From assembly GCA_910587145.1 (NCBI GenBank), contig CAJUMH010000017.1, forward strand, positions 1 to 62,429: DNA of 62,429 nt, written 5' to 3'. Shown here piece after piece: positions 8,141-17,137 of the stretch. The stretch is from an uncultured Ruthenibacterium sp. (GTDB lineage Bacteria; Bacillota; Clostridia; Oscillospirales; Ruminococcaceae). The first letter of the stretch is position 1. Each line of letters opens with the position of its first letter. Both the position numbers and the translations under genes were made by a program. The notes beneath the pieces are model-generated. The model had not been told where the DNA came from. It made no database searches and saw nothing but the letters and a program-made list of their open reading frames with translations.

Positions 8141-8800
8141 TTACAAATTGCGCACCCGGTACCCAAGGCTCATTAGGCTGTCGCCCAGATGCACGTTTTC
8201 TACCGTGACCCCCTCGTAATCCACTGAGAGGTCGTAATGGCTGAAATTCCAGTACCCCTTCACACCGGCCTCCACCAGAACAGGGGCAACCGCCTGGGCC
8301 GCCGAACGGGGGATGCACAGAACCGCAACGTCCGGATGATTCTGCACGCAGAAATCCGAGAGGTTGGAAACGTTCTGCACCACAACGCCGCACTGCAGCT
8401 TTTTGCCGATCTCGTCCGGGCTTTTATCGAACGCCGCCATCAAATGATAGCCGCGCGCTTCGGAAGACAGATATCCGGAAATCGCCCGTCCCAAACGCCC
8501 TGTGCCAATCAGCACCGCGTTCAGGCTGTTTGCGCTGAACAAAAGCTTCGCGATCTCGTCCAGCAGCACATCTACATGATAGCCGATGCCCTGCTGCCCA
8601 AAGCCGCCGAAGCAGTTGAAATCCTGCCGCACCTGCGATGCGGTGGTGCCCATCATCCGCGCCAGCTCGCTGGAGGATACCTTTACCACACCATTGCTGT
8701 ACATATCCAAAATATAGCGGTAATACTTGGGAAGCCGCTTGATCACAGGAAGGGAAACCTTATTGCCGTTGGGAGTTTGCTCTGCCATGTCTTTTTTCAC
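8141..8800 (-). CDS. rex: Redox-sensing transcriptional repressor Rex
   Basis: 219 residues. Senses the NADH/NAD+ ratio and represses fermentation and respiration genes when NADH is low. An N-terminal winged helix with SSSELARMMGTTASQVRQD (about residues 42-60) precedes a Rossmann domain with GTGRLG (99-104) and a C-terminal domain-swapped helix. The start is a GTG at 8800, chosen because AAAAGGAA lies just upstream; an ATG four codons later has poor spacing. Its place behind acn and icd suggests it reports the redox cost of those enzymes. I did not find a clear TTGTGAA-N4-TTCACAA operator nearby. Confidence 0.95.
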   Translation of the reverse strand: MKKDMAEQTPNGNKVSLPVIKRLPKYYRYILDMYSNGVVKVSSSELARMMGTTASQVRQDFNCFGGFGQQGIGYHVDVLLDEIAKLLFSANSLNAVLIGTGRLGRAISGYLSSEARGYHLMAAFDKSPDEIGKKLQCGVVVQNVSNLSDFCVQNHPDVAVLCIPRSAAQAVAPVLVEAGVKGYWNFSHYDLSVDYEGVTVENVHLGDSLMSLGYRVRNL

Positions 8801-8917
8801 CGATTCCTTTTTCTATAGATGAATGAGCCCGCAGGGAAGACCCTTTGCAAGCCCCGGGCGCTGCGCCCTTCAAAAAATCGTTCTGCCCCGCCGCTGGCAG
8901 GGCGGAAGACCAAAGGA

Positions 8918-10075
8918 TCAAAGCGTCTCGACGGTGCGCATCACGTAATCGCCGAATTCCGTGCAGGTGCAGCCGGTGTCTCGCCCGGTAACACAAAGCG
9001 CCTTTTCCGTAAACATGCATTTGTCCAGCGCTGCCGCGAGCAGATCTGCCTTTTCCTGATAGCCGATGTGCGACAGCAGCATCACGGCGGCGCGCAGCAT
9101 GCTGCATGGGTCGGCATACCGGGCGCGCCCTTCCTTCACCATGCGCGGCGCCGAGCCGTGAATGGCCTCAAACATCGCGTAGCGCTTGCCGATATTGCCG
9201 CTGCCCGCAGTTCCGACGCCGCCCTGGAATTCGGCCGCCTCATCCGTAATGATATCGCCATACAGGTTCGGCAGCACAAATACCTGAAAATCAGAACGGC
9301 GCTTTCGGTCCACCAATTTTGCCGTCATGATATCGATATACCAGTCGTCCGTGACGATGCCGGGATACCGTTTGCCCACCTCCTGGCACAGCCGCAAAAA
9401 CTTGCCGTCGGTGGCCTTAATGATGTTTGCCTTCGTAACGATGGAAACCCGCGTTTTGTGGTTCTTTTGGGCATAATCGTAGGCAAGCTCCGCAATGCGC
9501 CGTGTGCCGTCGGTGGTGGTGACGGTGAAGTCTACCGAGATGCCGTCCTCCGTCTCAAAGCCGCAGCTGCCAAGCGTATATGCGCCCTCGGTATTTTCGC
9601 GGAAAAATGTCCAGTCGATGCCTTCTTCGGGCACCTTCACGGGGCGCACATTTGCAAACAAATCCAGCTCCTTGCGCATGGCGACGTTTGCGCTTTCGAT
9701 GTTGGGCCATTCGTCGCCCGCGCGCGGCGTAGTGGTGGGCCCCTTTAAGATCACGTGGCATGCCTTCAGCTCGGCCAGCACGTCATCCGGAATGGCCTTG
9801 CCGTGTGCGGCGCGGTTCTCAATGGTAAGGCCGTCGATCTCCTTAAAGGCCACTTTTTCGCTCGCCGTCTCGTCTTTTAAAAGAAAGCGCAGTACGCGCT
9901 CTGCCTCCTGCGTGATCGTTGGGCCGATGCCGTCGCCGCCGCATACGCCGATCACGATCTGCGGCAGCAAGGCGTAATCGATAAAATCTCCCTGTGCGCG
10001 CATGGCGGCCACGCGGCTGCGCTGGGTTTCAAGCAGCGTGCCGAATTTTTCTTTTGCAGATGCAATCGTTTCCAA
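8918..10075 (-). CDS. icd: Isocitrate dehydrogenase (isocitrate/isopropylmalate dehydrogenase family)
   Basis: 385 residues. Oxidative decarboxylation of isocitrate to 2-oxoglutarate with NAD(P)+. It has the substrate segment NIESANVAMRKELDLFANVRP (Ser128, Asn130, Arg133, Arg144), a catalytic-type Lys216, the Mg-binding NLYGDIITD (Asp274, Asp278) and the nucleotide loop IHGSAP. Isopropylmalate or homoisocitrate dehydrogenase share this fold; location directly behind aconitase makes isocitrate the likely substrate. Cofactor preference cannot be read safely. A 100-bp gap separates it from acn, with no terminator, so it is co-transcribed. Confidence 0.85.
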   Translation of the reverse strand: METIASAKEKFGTLLETQRSRVAAMRAQGDFIDYALLPQIVIGVCGGDGIGPTITQEAERVLRFLLKDETASEKVAFKEIDGLTIENRAAHGKAIPDDVLAELKACHVILKGPTTTPRAGDEWPNIESANVAMRKELDLFANVRPVKVPEEGIDWTFFRENTEGAYTLGSCGFETEDGISVDFTVTTTDGTRRIAELAYDYAQKNHKTRVSIVTKANIIKATDGKFLRLCQEVGKRYPGIVTDDWYIDIMTAKLVDRKRRSDFQVFVLPNLYGDIITDEAAEFQGGVGTAGSGNIGKRYAMFEAIHGSAPRMVKEGRARYADPCSMLRAAVMLLSHIGYQEKADLLAAALDKCMFTEKALCVTGRDTGCTCTEFGDYVMRTVETL

Positions 10076-10175
10076 ATCAAAACGCCTCCGTTGTTGCTTT
10101 TTAAAGCTTTTCTGCCGATATTTTCTGTCGATAGGAATTTTTTAGGCCGTTCAACAGCCTTTGAGCAGGATCGCC

Positions 10176-12104
10176 TCAGGCGGTATGGCAGGTGTATTGC
10201 AGCAAACCGCCCGCGCGCAGGATCTTGGCCTGCCGCGCGCTGATATCGCAGCGCAGAGAAACCGCCGCGCCGGTGATCTTGTCTGTCATCGTTACGGTTT
10301 TGCCGCAAAGCGCGCCCATCACGCCCGAAAGAACCAGAACATCACCAAGGGCCAGCTTTTTGATGTCCGCCGCATTTACAAATTCCAGCGGCAGGATCCC
10401 CACATTGACAAGATTTGCCTTGTGGATGCGGGCAAAGCTAACGGCGACCACGGCGCGCACGCCCAAATAAAGCGGAACAAGAGCCGCATGCTCGCGGCTG
10501 GAGCCCTGCCCGTAGTTCGCGCCGCCCACAATGATGCCGCCGTTCGCTTCCAGCGCACGCTGAGGGAAATCGGGGTCGCAAACCTCAAAGCAATAATTTG
10601 CCAGATGCGGAATATTGCTGCGATAGGGCAAAATTTTGCTTCCGGCGGGCATGATATGATCGGTGGTGATGTTGTCGCCCACCTTCAAAAGGCAGGGCAG
10701 TTCCATGGTATCTGCCAAAGGACGTGCGGTGGGCAGCGGCTTGATATTTGGCCCGCGCAGCACCTCCACCGCGCCTGCCTCGCTCTCCGAAGCAGGCAGG
10801 TCGATCATGTTATCGTTTATGGGAAACGCCTCTGGCATGGCGATGGGGGCCATGGCGGGAAGGGTGGTGGGGTCTGTCAAATAGCCCGTCAGGCAGCTGG
10901 CGGCGGCCGTTTCGGGGCTTACGAGGTAAACGCCCGCATCACGTGTGCCGCTGCGCCCCTCAAAATTGCGGTTGAACGTGCGCAGCGAAACCCCCGCGGA
11001 ATTGGGGCTTTGCCCCATGCCGATGCATGGCCCGCAGGCGCTTTCCAGAATGCGCGCGCCGGCGTCGATCAGCGCGGTGAGCGCGCCGTTGGCGCTTAAC
11101 ATCGACAGCACCTGACGGCTGCCGGGCGCAATGGAAAGGCTCACCTCGGGGCACACGGTTTTGCCGCGCAGAATTTCGGCCACGGTCATCAGATCGGTAT
11201 AGCTGGAATTGGTGCAGCTGCCGATGCATACCTGATCGACTTTTGTCATGGCGAGGCTTTTTACAGGTTTTACGTTGTCCGGGCTGTGCGGACACGCGGC
11301 CAAAGGCTCCAAAGCGCTCAGGTCGATCTCGATCACTTCATCGTATTCGGCGTCGGCGTCGGCAGCCAGCGGAAGATAATCCGCTTCGCGGCCCTGCGCC
11401 TTTAAAAATGCGCGGGTCGTTTCGTCACTGGGGAAAATGGAAGTGGTAGCACCCAGCTCTGCGCCCATGTTGGTGATGGTGGCGCGCTGGGGAACGCTCA
11501 GTGCTTTTACACCGTCGCCGCCGTATTCCACAATTTTTCCCACGCCGCCCTTTACGCTCATTTCGCGCAGCACGGCAAGGATTACGTCCTTGGCGCTCAC
11601 CATCGGGCGCAGCGCGCCCGAAAGGCGCACGAGCGTTGCCTTGGGGTAGGGGATGTAGTAGGCTCCGCCGCCCATGGCCACGGCAACGTCCAGCCCGCCC
11701 GCGCCAATGGCAAGGCAGCCGATACCGCCCGCAGTGGGTGTATGACTGTCCGAGCCGATAAGCGTTTTGCCCGGCCGCGCGAAGCGCTCCAGATGCACCT
11801 GATGGCAGATGCCGTTGCCGGGACGGGAATACCGCACGCCGATCTTTTTGGCCACGGTGCGCAGATAACGGTGATCGTCCGCATTCATAAAGCCGCTTTG
11901 CAGCGTGTTGTGATCGACATAGGCGACAGAAAGCTCCGTGCGCACGCGCGCAAGGCCCATCGCCTCAAATTCCAGATATGCCATCGTTCCGGTGGCGTCC
12001 TGTGTCAGGGTCTGGTCGATACGCAGGCCCACCTCACAGCCGGGGCGCATTTCGCCGTCAACAAGATGCGCGGCAATGATCTTTTGTGCAAGGGTCTGTC
12101 CCAT
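10176..12104 (-). CDS. acn: Aconitate hydratase
   Basis: 642 residues, the shorter single-chain aconitase type. Interconverts citrate and isocitrate through a [4Fe-4S] cluster. Cluster ligands are Cys297 (GSCTNSS) and Cys357/Cys360 (CGPCIG). GSDSHTPTAGG (residues 118-127) and the C-terminal swivel domain (about 450-640, with GGANYGQGSSREHA) are intact. First gene of acn-icd-rex-tdk, expressed from a consensus promoter at 12176-12204. No citrate synthase gene is in the window. With icd it makes 2-oxoglutarate, the glutamate precursor, in an anaerobe. Confidence 0.95.
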   Translation of the reverse strand: MGQTLAQKIIAAHLVDGEMRPGCEVGLRIDQTLTQDATGTMAYLEFEAMGLARVRTELSVAYVDHNTLQSGFMNADDHRYLRTVAKKIGVRYSRPGNGICHQVHLERFARPGKTLIGSDSHTPTAGGIGCLAIGAGGLDVAVAMGGGAYYIPYPKATLVRLSGALRPMVSAKDVILAVLREMSVKGGVGKIVEYGGDGVKALSVPQRATITNMGAELGATTSIFPSDETTRAFLKAQGREADYLPLAADADAEYDEVIEIDLSALEPLAACPHSPDNVKPVKSLAMTKVDQVCIGSCTNSSYTDLMTVAEILRGKTVCPEVSLSIAPGSRQVLSMLSANGALTALIDAGARILESACGPCIGMGQSPNSAGVSLRTFNRNFEGRSGTRDAGVYLVSPETAAASCLTGYLTDPTTLPAMAPIAMPEAFPINDNMIDLPASESEAGAVEVLRGPNIKPLPTARPLADTMELPCLLKVGDNITTDHIMPAGSKILPYRSNIPHLANYCFEVCDPDFPQRALEANGGIIVGGANYGQGSSREHAALVPLYLGVRAVVAVSFARIHKANLVNVGILPLEFVNAADIKKLALGDVLVLSGVMGALCGKTVTMTDKITGAAVSLRCDISARQAKILRAGGLLQYTCHTA

Positions 12105-12175
12105 ACAAAAACCTCTTTTCCGGTTTTGGACGCTCTTTGAAAGCGCCGGATGGTATAGAAAAATTTTCCCTGTAT

Positions 12176-12204
12176 ATTATACCCGCTCGGCGGCTGTCTG
12201 TCAA
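12176..12204 (-). promoter_or_regulatory. Consensus sigma-A promoter of acn-icd-rex-tdk
   Basis: On the minus strand TTGACA, 17-bp spacer, TATAAT, a perfect match. About 65 bases of leader precede the acn ATG. Confidence 0.9.
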
Positions 12205-12432
12205 TTTTTTGTGGACGCTTGCGAGCGGCGGGCCCACGGGCCCGGCCTGCTGGCGATCCGCAGAAAAACAGCGGCCAGGCCGGGAAGCGCAGCCCGAAAA
12301 ACAGGCGAAAAATGTCTCGTCAAAGGAAAAAGCTTTATATGCAAATAATTGAAATAATTGTAATATTTTGGAGCTTTGCAACGTATATTAAACAGAAAAG
12401 CACAATTGCTTGTGCCGGGGAAAGAAAAGGAT
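12205..12432. other. Intergenic region upstream of acn
   Basis: GC-rich near acn, turning AT-rich from about 12330 (repeated AATAATTG-like stretches). It probably contains plus-strand promoter sequence for the small frame at 12433, but no pair of hexamers is convincing. Confidence 0.4.
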
Positions 12433-12573
12433 ATGGATGAATGGGAAAGGACGTGCGGGATCATGGCGAATGGCATTACTTCTATTGTGGACAACCTCAA
12501 GCAGATCTTTGGTATGGTATATTCGGAGTCTCCTACCGAATCGTATGAGGAGAGCGAGGAAAACGAGGATTGA
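12433..12573 (+). CDS. Possible small acidic protein
   Basis: 46 codons beginning MDEWERTCG and ending in an acidic tail SYEESEENED. AAAGG lies very close (2 bases) upstream, so translation may instead start at the ATG at 12463 (MANGITSIVD). The central segment could form one amphipathic helix. A terminator follows at 12709. I recognise no family; it may be an uncalled small gene or chance. Confidence 0.35.
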   Translation: MDEWERTCGIMANGITSIVDNLKQIFGMVYSESPTESYEESEENED

Positions 12574-12708
12574 CGCAGGGCGGTACGGAAAAGCTGCCTT
12601 GACGGGTTTTTGCAAGGCGCGCATGGAAAAAAAGGGTCTTTCGGCTTTGGGAAAGTTCCTGCGGACGGCGAAGTCAAACCGGAATGAAACGGATGCTGTT
12701 TTTACAGT

Positions 12709-12744
12709 AAAAAAGGCGAGCGCACAGCGGCGTTCGCCTTTTTG
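12709..12744 (+). terminator. Rho-independent terminator
   Basis: AAAAAGGCGA/TCGCCTTTTT stem closing a short loop. Symmetric, so possibly bidirectional; it could also end the minus-strand transcript of the HAD gene at 12880. Confidence 0.8.
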
Positions 12745-12794
12745 AATTTCACGAATTAAATTCCACAAAAATATACGGCTTTTGAAAACGTGCC

Positions 12795-12879
12795 GTCCCT
12801 TGTGCAACCGGGGCGATCCGCACGCAAACGAGACGTCCCGCACGCAACCGGGGCGATCCGCACGCAAATGGGGCGTCCC
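12795..12879. repeat. 20-bp tandem repeat abutting a stop codon
   Basis: Four units of 20 bp, alternating GTCCCGCACGCAACCGGGGC-like and GATCCGCACGCAAACGAGAC-like versions, plus a partial fifth. The array ends directly against the stop codon (12880-12882) of the minus-strand HAD gene. It shares its 20-bp period, but not its sequence, with the array at 1371. Confidence 0.85.
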
Positions 12880-13542
12880 TCACCGCCGTGCCGCCAGATT
12901 CCCGGCAACAAAGCGGTTTTTGCCCGGCTTGCGGTCGCAGTCGATGCCCAGACCCATCAGCGCGCGCTGCAGGGTGCGCACATTTTTAAACGGGATCCCG
13001 GTAATGGATACCTGCGTCGCTGCGGCGGCATTGCTCTCATTGTCGTCCACAAAAACAGATTCCGTAGCCGAAAGACCGTAGCGCTTGAGCAATGCCTGAT
13101 AGATGCGCGGGTCGGGCTTTGTGACACCCACCTCGCAGGAGGCGACGCCGCCGTCGAACAGCTTCCAGAATTTGCGCTGGCGCAGCATGGCCAACACATC
13201 ATGTGAAATGTTGGAGAGATAGTAAATGCTGTATCCGCGCTGCTTCAAACGCTTGATCAGCTGCAGCACCTCATTTTGCGTGCGCAGCATATCATACCAG
13301 TCGTCCAGAATCACATCCACCTCAAAGGCGCGGTGCAGCTCCGCGCCTTTCTGGCGCATAATGCGTTCGCCCTCCTCGCGGGAGAGCAGCCCCGCGTCGA
13401 TCTCGAGCCATTCCTCGCTGCCGAAGGTGATGGCATACAGCGCGTCCTCCAGCTTCTCGTTCATAAAATGATCCACTAAAAATTCGCGCGGATTAAAATC
13501 CACCACAACGCCACCCAAATCAAAAATGATATTCTTATACAT
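12880..13542 (-). CDS. HAD-superfamily hydrolase (subfamily IA, YihX-like phosphatase)
   Basis: 220 residues. Motif I is DLGGVVVDFN (Asp8 nucleophile; the usual second Asp is replaced within GGVVVD, as in YihX-type enzymes). Motif II SNIS, motif III Lys in GVTKPDPRIY and motif IV VDDNESN are all present. YihX relatives dephosphorylate sugar phosphates such as glucose-1-phosphate; the substrate here is not determinable. It is divergent from the ylmC-like gene and its 3' end abuts a tandem repeat. Confidence 0.85.
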   Translation of the reverse strand: MYKNIIFDLGGVVVDFNPREFLVDHFMNEKLEDALYAITFGSEEWLEIDAGLLSREEGERIMRQKGAELHRAFEVDVILDDWYDMLRTQNEVLQLIKRLKQRGYSIYYLSNISHDVLAMLRQRKFWKLFDGGVASCEVGVTKPDPRIYQALLKRYGLSATESVFVDDNESNAAAATQVSITGIPFKNVRTLQRALMGLGIDCDRKPGKNRFVAGNLAARR

Positions 13543-13739
13543 ATAAAATGTTCACCTGTCCTTCGGTATATTCGGGGGATCCCATGCATTCCCTGCAAAA
13601 AAATCGGATGATATTCTATTATACAACATTTTTCGCGGTATAGAAACCCCTTTGTACGGAATAGATATTAAAATCTGATGCGATCCGGCGGCGCTTTTTG
13701 GCCGGATACGGGAAAAACCCGCGGAAAGGGGGATTTTGC

Positions 13740-14012
13740 ATGACGGTATACGAGCTGTGCGAGCGCGATGTCGTCAATATTACCAACGGGCAGAATCTGG
13801 GCAAGGTGGACGATATCTCGTTCGATCCCCAGACGGCCGGGATCATGGGCGTGGTTTTATACGGTCGTCTGAAGCTGTTCGGCCTGCTGGGCAGAGACGA
13901 GGATATTACGATCCCATGGAAGGAAATTGAAAAGATCGGTGAGGATGTGCTGCTGGTGCGCGCCGGGCCCGAGGTAAAAAGAAACGCAAAAAAATGGTTT
14001 TGGATGAAATAA
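13740..14012 (+). CDS. YlmC/YmxH family PRC-barrel protein
   Basis: 90 residues with the PRC-barrel signature NITNGQNLGKVDDI and DITIPWKEIEKIGEDVLLV. Members are small cytoplasmic proteins common in spore formers, often sporulation-linked, with no proven biochemical role. The start follows AAAGGGGGA at good spacing. The upstream gap of about 200 bases to the divergent HAD gene is AT-rich and must contain promoters, but I could not assign them to a sigma factor. Confidence 0.8.
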   Translation: MTVYELCERDVVNITNGQNLGKVDDISFDPQTAGIMGVVLYGRLKLFGLLGRDEDITIPWKEIEKIGEDVLLVRAGPEVKRNAKKWFWMK

Positions 14013-14156
14013 AAAGCCGCTCTTTGGCGTTATATTTCTGGCACAGGCGCTATACAAAGCCGCGCCCCAGGAAAGCGGTGCGCCGGCAGGGGCCCGATAG
14101 GGGAAGCTTTTTCGGCGGCCGGCGCCCGGAAATGAAAAACAGGGGATGTTAACGAG

Positions 14157-16058
14157 ATGAAAAAAAGGGAGCAGCGCGCGCTGCCTGCTGCCGTTGCAAG
14201 GCTGCGCGCCTCTTTCTGGCTGAATATCGTCTGGTCGGTGCTGACGCCGACCGTGTTTTTTGCCACAACGGAATGGATCCACCGCGATGCGCTGGATGCC
14301 GATTTTTGGCAGAATCGCTTTTTGCCGCATTTCAGGGGCTTTTTGCTGGGCTGGGTACTGCTTGTATTGCTGTATGTGCTGCTCAGCCGCCTTTTCGGGC
14401 TGCACTGGCTGGCAACGCTCGTCACAGGCGTGATCAGCAATCTTCCGGGCGTGATCACGCGCCTGAAGCTGGAAATGCGGGGCGAGCCGTTTCTGCCGTG
14501 GGATCTTACGCAGATCGGCGATTTTGCGGGCGTGGCTGGCCGCGTAACGCTTTCGCCGACGCTCCCGATGGTACTTTCTGCTGTCATCTTCGCCGTGATG
14601 CTGGCAGGCAGCTGCTTTTTGCGTCTGCCGTATCCCCATGCTGCGGGCTGGCGCCGGCGCGGCGCGGTTTCGGCGGTATCGGGCGCACTGTTCTGCCTTG
14701 TACTGGCGGGCACGTGCCAGAGCCCCGGTATGACGCTTGCGCTGGGCATCGTTCCGGATATGTGGATGCAGGATCGATACTACAAAAATTACGGCGTCAT
14801 CACGGGCTTTCTCACAAATTTGCAGGTGCTGGACATAGAAAAACCGAAAGATTACAGCGAGGACGCGGTACGGGCGGTGACAGAGCAGATCGGGCGATCC
14901 GCCGGCCCGGATACGCCTCTCTGGCCGGAGCTTTGCGCCGCCTCGCCTGTGCGGACGCCCAATATCATCTTTGTAATGAACGAATCGTTCTGGGATCTTA
15001 CGCGTTTGGAGGGCATTGCGTACGACAGAGAGCTGACGCCCAACCTGACGGCGCTGAAGCAGGAAGCCGCCCATGGCTACTGTTTTTCTCCGTCGTTCGG
15101 AGGCGGTACCTGCGATGTGGAATTCGAGGCGCTGACGGGCTTTTCCGTCGAGCATCTGCCGGCGGGCAGCAAGCCCTATCAGCAGCATGTTACGCGGGAG
15201 ATGTTCTCGCTGCCGCAGTACCTACGCGCGCAGGGCTACGATACCGTGGCCGTGCACGGTTATTATCGCCGGTTCTGGAGCCGTGATACCGCATATCCCA
15301 ATTTGGGCTTCAATACGTTTGTGGCGGCCGAGGATTTTCACGCGCCGCAGCTGCGCCGGGGCTTTATCTCCGATGCCGCCATGACGCAGCGTGTGATCCG
15401 GGAGTATGCCGCGCGCGCCAAAAACGGGCCGGTGTTTGTGCATGCGGTGACAATGCAGAACCATACCACCTACGATGCCAGCCGTTACCCGAGGGAGGAG
15501 CTGGTGCGGGTTACACAGCATCCCGGCCTTTCGCAAAAAACGATCTCGCAGCTTGAAGATTTTGCCACGGGCGTTTACGAGGCGGACGCCGCGCTGGGCG
15601 AATTGGTGGAATACCTGCGCACAGTGGACGAGCCGACGATCCTGGTATTCTGGGGCGACCATTTCAACCCTCTGGGCGAGGGCTACGAGCTGTTTGAAAA
15701 AACAGGCTATCTGGAGCGGGGAGCAGGCGTTACGCCCGATCTGCGCCGTACCGATCTTTTGATCTGGAGCAATTACAGCAGCGCCGGTATCGACTTGGGC
15801 ACGATCGCGGCTTATGATATTTCGCCTGTGATGATGGAGCTGTACGGGCTGGAAAAACCCGTGCTGTTTGAATTTTTAACAGACAGCCTTTCGGTGATGC
15901 GTGCGCGCACGCGCGGCACTACCGTGCAGCCGGACGGTACCGACAGCGCCGAAATGACGGACGTGCAGCGCAAATGCTATGAGGATCACTGGCTGCTGCA
16001 GTACGACCTAATGTTCGGCGAGCCGTATCTGGAAAGCTACGTTCCTTCGGACGCATAA
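14157..16058 (+). CDS. LtaS-type membrane sulfatase (phosphoglycerol transferase family)
   Basis: 633 residues. Five membrane segments fill residues 20-215, followed by an extracellular sulfatase-fold domain. Metal and catalytic positions are visible: Glu276 in MNESFWD, the nucleophile Thr318 in GGGTCDVE, and Asp501/His502 in WGDHFNPLG. Family members polymerise glycerol phosphate onto lipid (lipoteichoic acid) or transfer phosphoglycerol to other glycans. In Clostridia several paralogues occur, so calling it ltaS would be too precise. It starts about 145 bases after the ylmC-like gene with a weak ribosome-binding site. Confidence 0.9.
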   Translation: MKKREQRALPAAVARLRASFWLNIVWSVLTPTVFFATTEWIHRDALDADFWQNRFLPHFRGFLLGWVLLVLLYVLLSRLFGLHWLATLVTGVISNLPGVITRLKLEMRGEPFLPWDLTQIGDFAGVAGRVTLSPTLPMVLSAVIFAVMLAGSCFLRLPYPHAAGWRRRGAVSAVSGALFCLVLAGTCQSPGMTLALGIVPDMWMQDRYYKNYGVITGFLTNLQVLDIEKPKDYSEDAVRAVTEQIGRSAGPDTPLWPELCAASPVRTPNIIFVMNESFWDLTRLEGIAYDRELTPNLTALKQEAAHGYCFSPSFGGGTCDVEFEALTGFSVEHLPAGSKPYQQHVTREMFSLPQYLRAQGYDTVAVHGYYRRFWSRDTAYPNLGFNTFVAAEDFHAPQLRRGFISDAAMTQRVIREYAARAKNGPVFVHAVTMQNHTTYDASRYPREELVRVTQHPGLSQKTISQLEDFATGVYEADAALGELVEYLRTVDEPTILVFWGDHFNPLGEGYELFEKTGYLERGAGVTPDLRRTDLLIWSNYSSAGIDLGTIAAYDISPVMMELYGLEKPVLFEFLTDSLSVMRARTRGTTVQPDGTDSAEMTDVQRKCYEDHWLLQYDLMFGEPYLESYVPSDA

Positions 16059-16234
16059 GGACGGCCGGTTTGGTCCGTCCGAACCGTGCCCGGCCGGCGT
16101 GCCCGCGGGTGTGTAAAGGCGGAGCGGGTGCGCTGTGGTGAGACCGCCGCAGGCTTCCTGCTTCGCGAAGGCAGAGCCGTGCCGTTTTGCCGCCCCCGCA
16201 AAATAAATTTTGCCGCTTTTAACGGCGAAAAAGC

Positions 16235-16263
16235 TTGCTTTTCGCAAAAGGATATGCTATACT
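16235..16263 (+). promoter_or_regulatory. Sigma-A promoter of rpsB-tsf
   Basis: TTGCTT, 17-bp spacer, TATACT. The leader of about 110 bases before rpsB has several short inverted segments and could carry S2 autoregulation, but no known element is recognisable. The upstream part of the gap (16059-16234) is GC-rich with a GGACGG/CCGTCC hairpin and no gene. Confidence 0.8.
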
Positions 16264-16378
16264 TATTCGGCAATACGCACGTATATCTTTGATCTGCCTG
16301 TGCCCGTGCGGAAAACCGCTGCGGGTGGCGTATCATGCAGGATATGCGGAGGAAAAACAAGATCAGGAGGAAACAATT

Positions 16379-17107
16379 ATGGCAGTCGTATCTATGAAGC
16401 AGCTTCTTGAAGCCGGCGTGCATTTCGGTCATCAGACCCGCCGGTGGAACCCCAAAATGGCGAAGTATATCTTCACCGAGCGCAACGGCATTTATATCAT
16501 CGATCTGCAGAAGACCGTGAAAAAGCTGGACGAGGCCTACGGCTTTGTGCGCGATACTACCACCGCCGGCGGCAGCATCCTGTTTGTCGGCACCAAAAAG
16601 CAGGCGCAGGATTCTGTGCGCGAGGAAGCGACGCGCTGCGGAATGCACTATGTCAACGCGCGCTGGCTGGGCGGCATGCTCACAAACTTCCGCACCATTC
16701 GCCGCCGCATCGACCGCATGGAACAGATCAACAAAATGCGCGAGGACGGCACGTTTGATATGCTGCCCAAGAAGGAAGTTGCCAAGCTGGAGCTGGAGCT
16801 GGAAAAACTGGAGAAGTTCCTTGGCGGTGTGAAGGCGATGGATCGTCTGCCTGCCGCGATGTTTATCGTAGACCCGCGCAAGGAACGCATTGCCGTTGCC
16901 GAAGCGCGCAAGCTGAATATTCCCATCGTCGCGATTGTCGATACCAACTGCGACCCGGACGAGATTGATTATGTGATCCCGGGCAATGACGATGCCATCC
17001 GTGCCGTAAAGCTGATCGCGGGTGCGATGGCCGACGCCGTGATGGAAGGGCGTCAGGGCGAGCAGATGGAGGAGCCTGAGGCCGAAGAGCCGGCCGAGGC
17101 TGAGTAA
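16379..17107 (+). CDS. rpsB: 30S ribosomal protein S2
   Basis: 242 residues. It binds late to the 30S head/body junction and helps recruit S1. Signature MKQLLEAGVHFGHQ at the N-terminus, RWNPKM, and the FVDPRKE-like stretch FIVDPRKERIAVAEA are typical. The C-terminal tail is acidic (EEPEAEEPAEAE). The start at 16379 has AGGAGG 8 bases upstream; the open frame extends further upstream but without family similarity. Forms the usual rpsB-tsf operon, 30 bases from tsf. Confidence 0.98.
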   Translation: MAVVSMKQLLEAGVHFGHQTRRWNPKMAKYIFTERNGIYIIDLQKTVKKLDEAYGFVRDTTTAGGSILFVGTKKQAQDSVREEATRCGMHYVNARWLGGMLTNFRTIRRRIDRMEQINKMREDGTFDMLPKKEVAKLELELEKLEKFLGGVKAMDRLPAAMFIVDPRKERIAVAEARKLNIPIVAIVDTNCDPDEIDYVIPGNDDAIRAVKLIAGAMADAVMEGRQGEQMEEPEAEEPAEAE

Positions 17108-17137
17108 AAAGCGAAAAACAGCAGGGGGGAAATAAAA

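Noticed and set aside
8141..12204. Rex operator near acn or rex
   Set aside because: I looked for TTGTGAA-N4-TTCACAA around the promoter and in gene gaps and found no acceptable match.
16235..16378. N-terminal extension of ribosomal protein S2
   Set aside because: The open frame covers the promoter itself, and AGGAGG marks the start at 16379.
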